The notes beneath the pieces are model-generated. The model was given only the letters and a program-made list of their open reading frames with translations, was not told the DNA's origin and ran no database searches. Position numbers and translations under genes: made by a program. Positions 38,746-41,252 of a stretch of 41,252 nucleotides of DNA are shown one piece after another. The stretch spans positions 1-41,252 of IMG/VR virus record IMGVR_UViG_3300033148_002564. One strand, 5' to 3'. Each line of letters starts with the position of its first letter. The first letter of the stretch is position 1. Source of the stretch: a virus.

Positions 38746-39562
38746 AACACTTGACGATAAAATTACGTCATTGAAAGAAAAAAAAGAACATAAAAGTTTT
38801 ATAGTGGGTCTTGTTGATAAAAGCTTGTCTATTTTAAGCTCACAATCAAAAGACGTTATTAAGGCAATAAACAAAACCAGTAATGTAAAGGTTGAAAATT
38901 TCAATGATGCTCCGAAAGAAGTTGAGGTGTTGAACTTTCCTAAACCACAAAAGCCTGTAAAGGAAATTAAAGTTACTAACTTTCCTAAGCCTGTTAAACA
39001 GAAAGAATATCCCAAGCAGATTGATGTCACTGTTAAAAATCCTGTAAAGGAGATTAAAGTCAGTAATTTTCCAGACTATCCTAAATTTCCATCATTGAAA
39101 GGAATAGTTAAAGGCTTATCTGATTTGCCGAATGTCTTAACTGAAAAGTTAGCTCGTATTACTCAACCTGTAAGTGTACAAAATCAAGTTGAGGTATTTG
39201 TACTAGACCCTAAAACAGAAAAGAGGATTAGACCTGGTGGAGGTACATTAGTGCCAGCAGCAAGCAGCGGCGGTTATATCGGGTTAAGAAACGGTATTGC
39301 CAGTGGACAAGTAGTAATAGCGGAAACAGGTGTAGCGGTACAGTTGCCGAATGTAGAGCCAAAGAATGGCGTGTTGATCAGGAACGGCGGCACAACAGAT
39401 GTGTTTATAGGAGGAGCAAGTGTAAACAACACTACTGATGGTACAGGTAATGGTATGGTGCTGGGGCAAAAAGAGACTACCAGTGCAGCAATTAAGAACC
39501 TTAATCAAATATATATAAATGGTACGGCAACAACTAGCTGGATTAGTTATCTTGTGACATAA
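38723..39562 (+). CDS. Head decoration/fibre-like protein
   Basis: A 279-residue protein between portal and protease. The middle contains repeats of the form KEIKVTNFPKP, VEVLNFPKP and KEIKVSNFPDYP. The last 85 residues are a compact beta domain (GVAVQLPNVEPKNGVLIRNG, DVFIGGASV, GLNQIYINGTATTSWISYLV), similar in plan to small capsid-decorating domains. A head-fibre or vertex role is inferred from position and repeats. It overlaps the portal gene by 23 bases. Confidence 0.6.
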   Translation: MNLQKINKTLDDKITSLKEKKEHKSFIVGLVDKSLSILSSQSKDVIKAINKTSNVKVENFNDAPKEVEVLNFPKPQKPVKEIKVTNFPKPVKQKEYPKQIDVTVKNPVKEIKVSNFPDYPKFPSLKGIVKGLSDLPNVLTEKLARITQPVSVQNQVEVFVLDPKTEKRIRPGGGTLVPAASSGGYIGLRNGIASGQVVIAETGVAVQLPNVEPKNGVLIRNGGTTDVFIGGASVNNTTDGTGNGMVLGQKETTSAAIKNLNQIYINGTATTSWISYLVT

Positions 39563-39564
39563 TA

Positions 39565-39573
39565 TGTTATATT
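39565..39573 (+). promoter_or_regulatory. Extended -10 promoter before protease and capsid
   Basis: TG-T-TATATT lies 46 bases before the protease ATG. Transcripts from here would carry the hairpin at 39595-39625 in their leader. Confidence 0.5.
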
Positions 39574-39594
39574 AAGTAAAAGCCTGAATGGGAC

Positions 39595-39625
39595 AATCAT
39601 AGGGCATAAGTAAATTCCTATGATT
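39595..39625 (+). promoter_or_regulatory. Perfect hairpin sequestering the protease start codon
   Basis: AATCATAGG (39595-39603) is the exact reverse complement of CCTATGATT (39617-39625), with a 13-base loop. The ATG of the protease (39620-39622) lies wholly inside the 3' arm. Confidence 0.75.
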
Positions 39626-40663
39626 AAATTAACAGGCAAAAAAGAAGGAAGAGTAGTAGCAACAGATTTCACCGAGGACAGAGACGGTGAGAGGATAAGT
39701 GTTGATGGATTGGATTTAAAGAACTTTAAGAAAAATCCGATTATGATGTTCGGGCATAATCACCAAAATTTGCCTATTGGTACTGCCACTAAAATTGCAA
39801 AGGATAATAAGAGAATGACATTTGAGCCTAACTTTTCTATTGCCACACAATTTGCCAGAGATGTAAAAGCATTATGGGACGAGGGAGTATTGAAATCAGT
39901 ATCAATTGGCTTCATACCGAAAGAACGAGAAAAGAACGTATGGACTAAAAGCGAACTGCTTGAAATTTCGATTGTGAATGTGCCGTCTAACCCGAACGCT
40001 CTGGCAATGGCTAAGAGTAAAGGATTGAATATTGACATACTGACTAACGAGGTATCTGGCAATAAAAATTTAAAGACATTCCCCGAAGATAAAAAATGGG
40101 ATGCTGCCGGCGCTAAAAGACGGATAAGGAAATGGGCCGGTGGTGAAAAGGAAGATATAGACTGGACTTTATACCAGCAAGCTTTTGCTTATGTAGATGA
40201 GAATGATGCCAAAAATTTTACATCGTATAAATTACCATTTGCTGATGTCGAGGATGGTGAACTAAAGGCTGTATGGAAAGGAATAGTAGCAGCACAAGGA
40301 GCATTACTTGGAGCTAGAGGTGGTGTAGATATACCTGAAAAGGAAAGAAAAGAAGTACACAGATTACTCGGAACGTATTACAAGAAGTTTGAAAAAGAGC
40401 AGCCCGAATTTAAGGAGCTTGATGAAAAAGAAATAAGAGAATTAGTAGAAAATAAATTATTAAGTAAGTCGGATGCTTACGACTTACTGTCCTTACGCTC
40501 TACGGAGACAAGGAAAACCAAAATCGTTAAGGTCGATAACGATGCTGTTATGGCCGATGCTTTGCATCTAGCTCTACAGCAAATTGGTAAACAAAGCATG
40601 AAAGTATTAAACAAATACAACGCTTATGAAAAAGGAAAAAAGCCTAAAGGACCAAGCAAGTGA
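39620..40663 (+). CDS. HK97-type prohead protease with C-terminal extension
   Basis: A 347-residue protein. Residues 1-160 are the U35 (herpes-assemblin-fold) protease: GRVVATDFTEDRDGERISVD, catalytic His in FGHNHQNLPIGTA and Ser in KSVSIGFIPKE, with ELLEISIVNVPSNPNA. From about 165 a conserved domain follows (KWDAAGAKRRIRKWAGGEK, ...YKLPFADV..) and a helical tail that may act as scaffold. Its end overlaps the capsid start by 38 bases in another frame. Its start codon is in a hairpin. Confidence 0.9.
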   Translation: MIKLTGKKEGRVVATDFTEDRDGERISVDGLDLKNFKKNPIMMFGHNHQNLPIGTATKIAKDNKRMTFEPNFSIATQFARDVKALWDEGVLKSVSIGFIPKEREKNVWTKSELLEISIVNVPSNPNALAMAKSKGLNIDILTNEVSGNKNLKTFPEDKKWDAAGAKRRIRKWAGGEKEDIDWTLYQQAFAYVDENDAKNFTSYKLPFADVEDGELKAVWKGIVAAQGALLGARGGVDIPEKERKEVHRLLGTYYKKFEKEQPEFKELDEKEIRELVENKLLSKSDAYDLLSLRSTETRKTKIVKVDNDAVMADALHLALQQIGKQSMKVLNKYNAYEKGKKPKGPSK

Positions 40664-41252
40664 AATTGGTAAGGAAATCTTTAACTCGTTTCAGGAAGCT
40701 CAAAAAGAAGCTTTGGAGAAAGAGACTAAAGAGAAAAAGGTTAAAAAAGCAAAAGCTGAAAAGCATGTGGTCAATATTCATCCCCTGAATAAAGAGTATG
40801 GTATTTCAACAAACGCTTTTGATAACATGGTCGGCAAAGACTTCTCACCGGAGAATGTCAAGCAGTATGTCGGCATATTAAAAGACGAGGAAGCCATAAA
40901 AGAAAAGAACGCTCTTTTCTTCCGTGCTTTAGTGGGTACAAAACTATATCCACAAGAACAATCTTTTGCCTACACCTTGAAGGCTCTGTCCGAAGGCACT
41001 GATGCAGATGGTGGTTACCTAGTAACCCCAGAGTACAGAACAAACGTACTGCGCCAGTTACACAACAACGGTATTATGCGACCGGAGGTCAATGTAATAC
41101 CTACAAATACAGACTCGGTATTGTTTAACTATGAGGATGGTCGACCATTGGTAAGTTGGGGCTCGGAGAATACAACTATCTCCACAACCACAGCCGGACT
41201 TGGTCAAAAGACTATCAGTGTTCATAGAATGAATAGCCGAATGTACTTGTCT
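40626..41252 (+). CDS. Major capsid protein, HK97 fold (N-terminal part)
   Basis: The first 209 residues of the capsid protein, cut by the window end; it continues in frame into 1-690. Residues 1-60 are a Lys/Glu-rich helix like the delta domain that acts as scaffold and is removed by the protease. The fold start is marked by LSEGTDADGGYLVTPEYRTN near residues 121-140, a strong HK97 capsid signature. The last 114 bases duplicate bases 1-114. Confidence 0.93.
   Translation, partial: MKKEKSLKDQASEIGKEIFNSFQEAQKEALEKETKEKKVKKAKAEKHVVNIHPLNKEYGISTNAFDNMVGKDFSPENVKQYVGILKDEEAIKEKNALFFRALVGTKLYPQEQSFAYTLKALSEGTDADGGYLVTPEYRTNVLRQLHNNGIMRPEVNVIPTNTDSVLFNYEDGRPLVSWGSENTTISTTTAGLGQKTISVHRMNSRMYLS
41139..41252 (+). 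repeat. 114-base terminal redundancy identical to bases 1-114
   Basis: The last 114 bases equal the first 114 without a mismatch, and the capsid frame is preserved across the joint. This is what an assembler leaves for a circular or circularly permuted molecule. Confidence 0.97.

Noticed and set aside
1-41252. Recoding of TGA (genetic code 4 or 25)
   Set aside because: TGA ends many genes at sensible positions with ATGA overlaps, so standard stop use fits.
1-41252. tRNA genes, CRISPR arrays, integrase and attachment sites
   Set aside because: No cloverleaf with a T-loop motif, no regular spaced repeats and no recombinase were seen. A tRNA scan could still find a divergent one.

Overview
The window is a complete or near-complete genome of an AT-rich tailed phage (Caudoviricetes) with an HK97-type head and probably a short siphovirus-like tail. 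The first 114 bases recur exactly as the last 114, and the major capsid gene reads in frame across that junction. The molecule is therefore circular or circularly permuted, with a unit length of 41,138 bp. No integrase, repressor, tRNA or CRISPR array was seen. TGA works as a normal stop throughout, so the standard bacterial code fits. The host cannot be named from the sequence. Lysis genes that target peptidoglycan and sigma70-like promoters point to a bacterium.

Layout. (1) 34933-41252 continuing through 1-12425: packaging and virion genes on + (terminase small and large, portal-MuF fusion, decoration-like protein, prohead protease, capsid, connectors, tail terminator, tail tube, tail chaperones with a -1 frameshift, a short tape measure, distal tail and hub proteins, and a long fibre built on GNVGIGTT repeats). 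(2) 12459-15349: small coiled-coil and Cys-rich proteins, a terminator, an isolated minus-strand mini-gene, an HNH-like gene, then lysis genes (M23 endopeptidase, two small membrane proteins, a CHAP-like protein). (3) 15339-17616 on minus: a NinG-like HNH protein, an unknown, the RNA ligase RtcB and RNase HI. (4) 17617-18281: a 665-bp gap with no convincing protein, full of hairpins, ending in a divergent promoter region. (5) 18282-25541 on +: early genes, including an Erf single-strand annealing protein, a YqaJ exonuclease, an SPFH-like membrane protein, many small zinc-ribbon proteins, repeat-rich proteins and three apparent gene remnants. (6) 25606-34936 on +: a tightly coupled surface-sugar operon with a deacetylase, five glycosyltransferase genes (one interrupted by an intein, one a GT4-GT2 fusion) and three methyltransferases, running straight into the terminase genes.

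How it works together. Erf, YqaJ and RNase HI form a recombination module. No polymerase, helicase, primase or initiator was recognised, so replication probably relies on the host. RtcB suggests repair of RNA cut by host defences. The sugar operon is placed to be expressed with the virion genes and may decorate virions or alter the host surface. Several promoters put their -10 box so close to the ATG that leaderless mRNAs are likely. The items most worth a second look are the structured intergenic RNA candidate, the intein in a glycosyltransferase, the leaderless promoters with nearby DnaA-box 9-mers, and a hairpin that buries the protease start codon.
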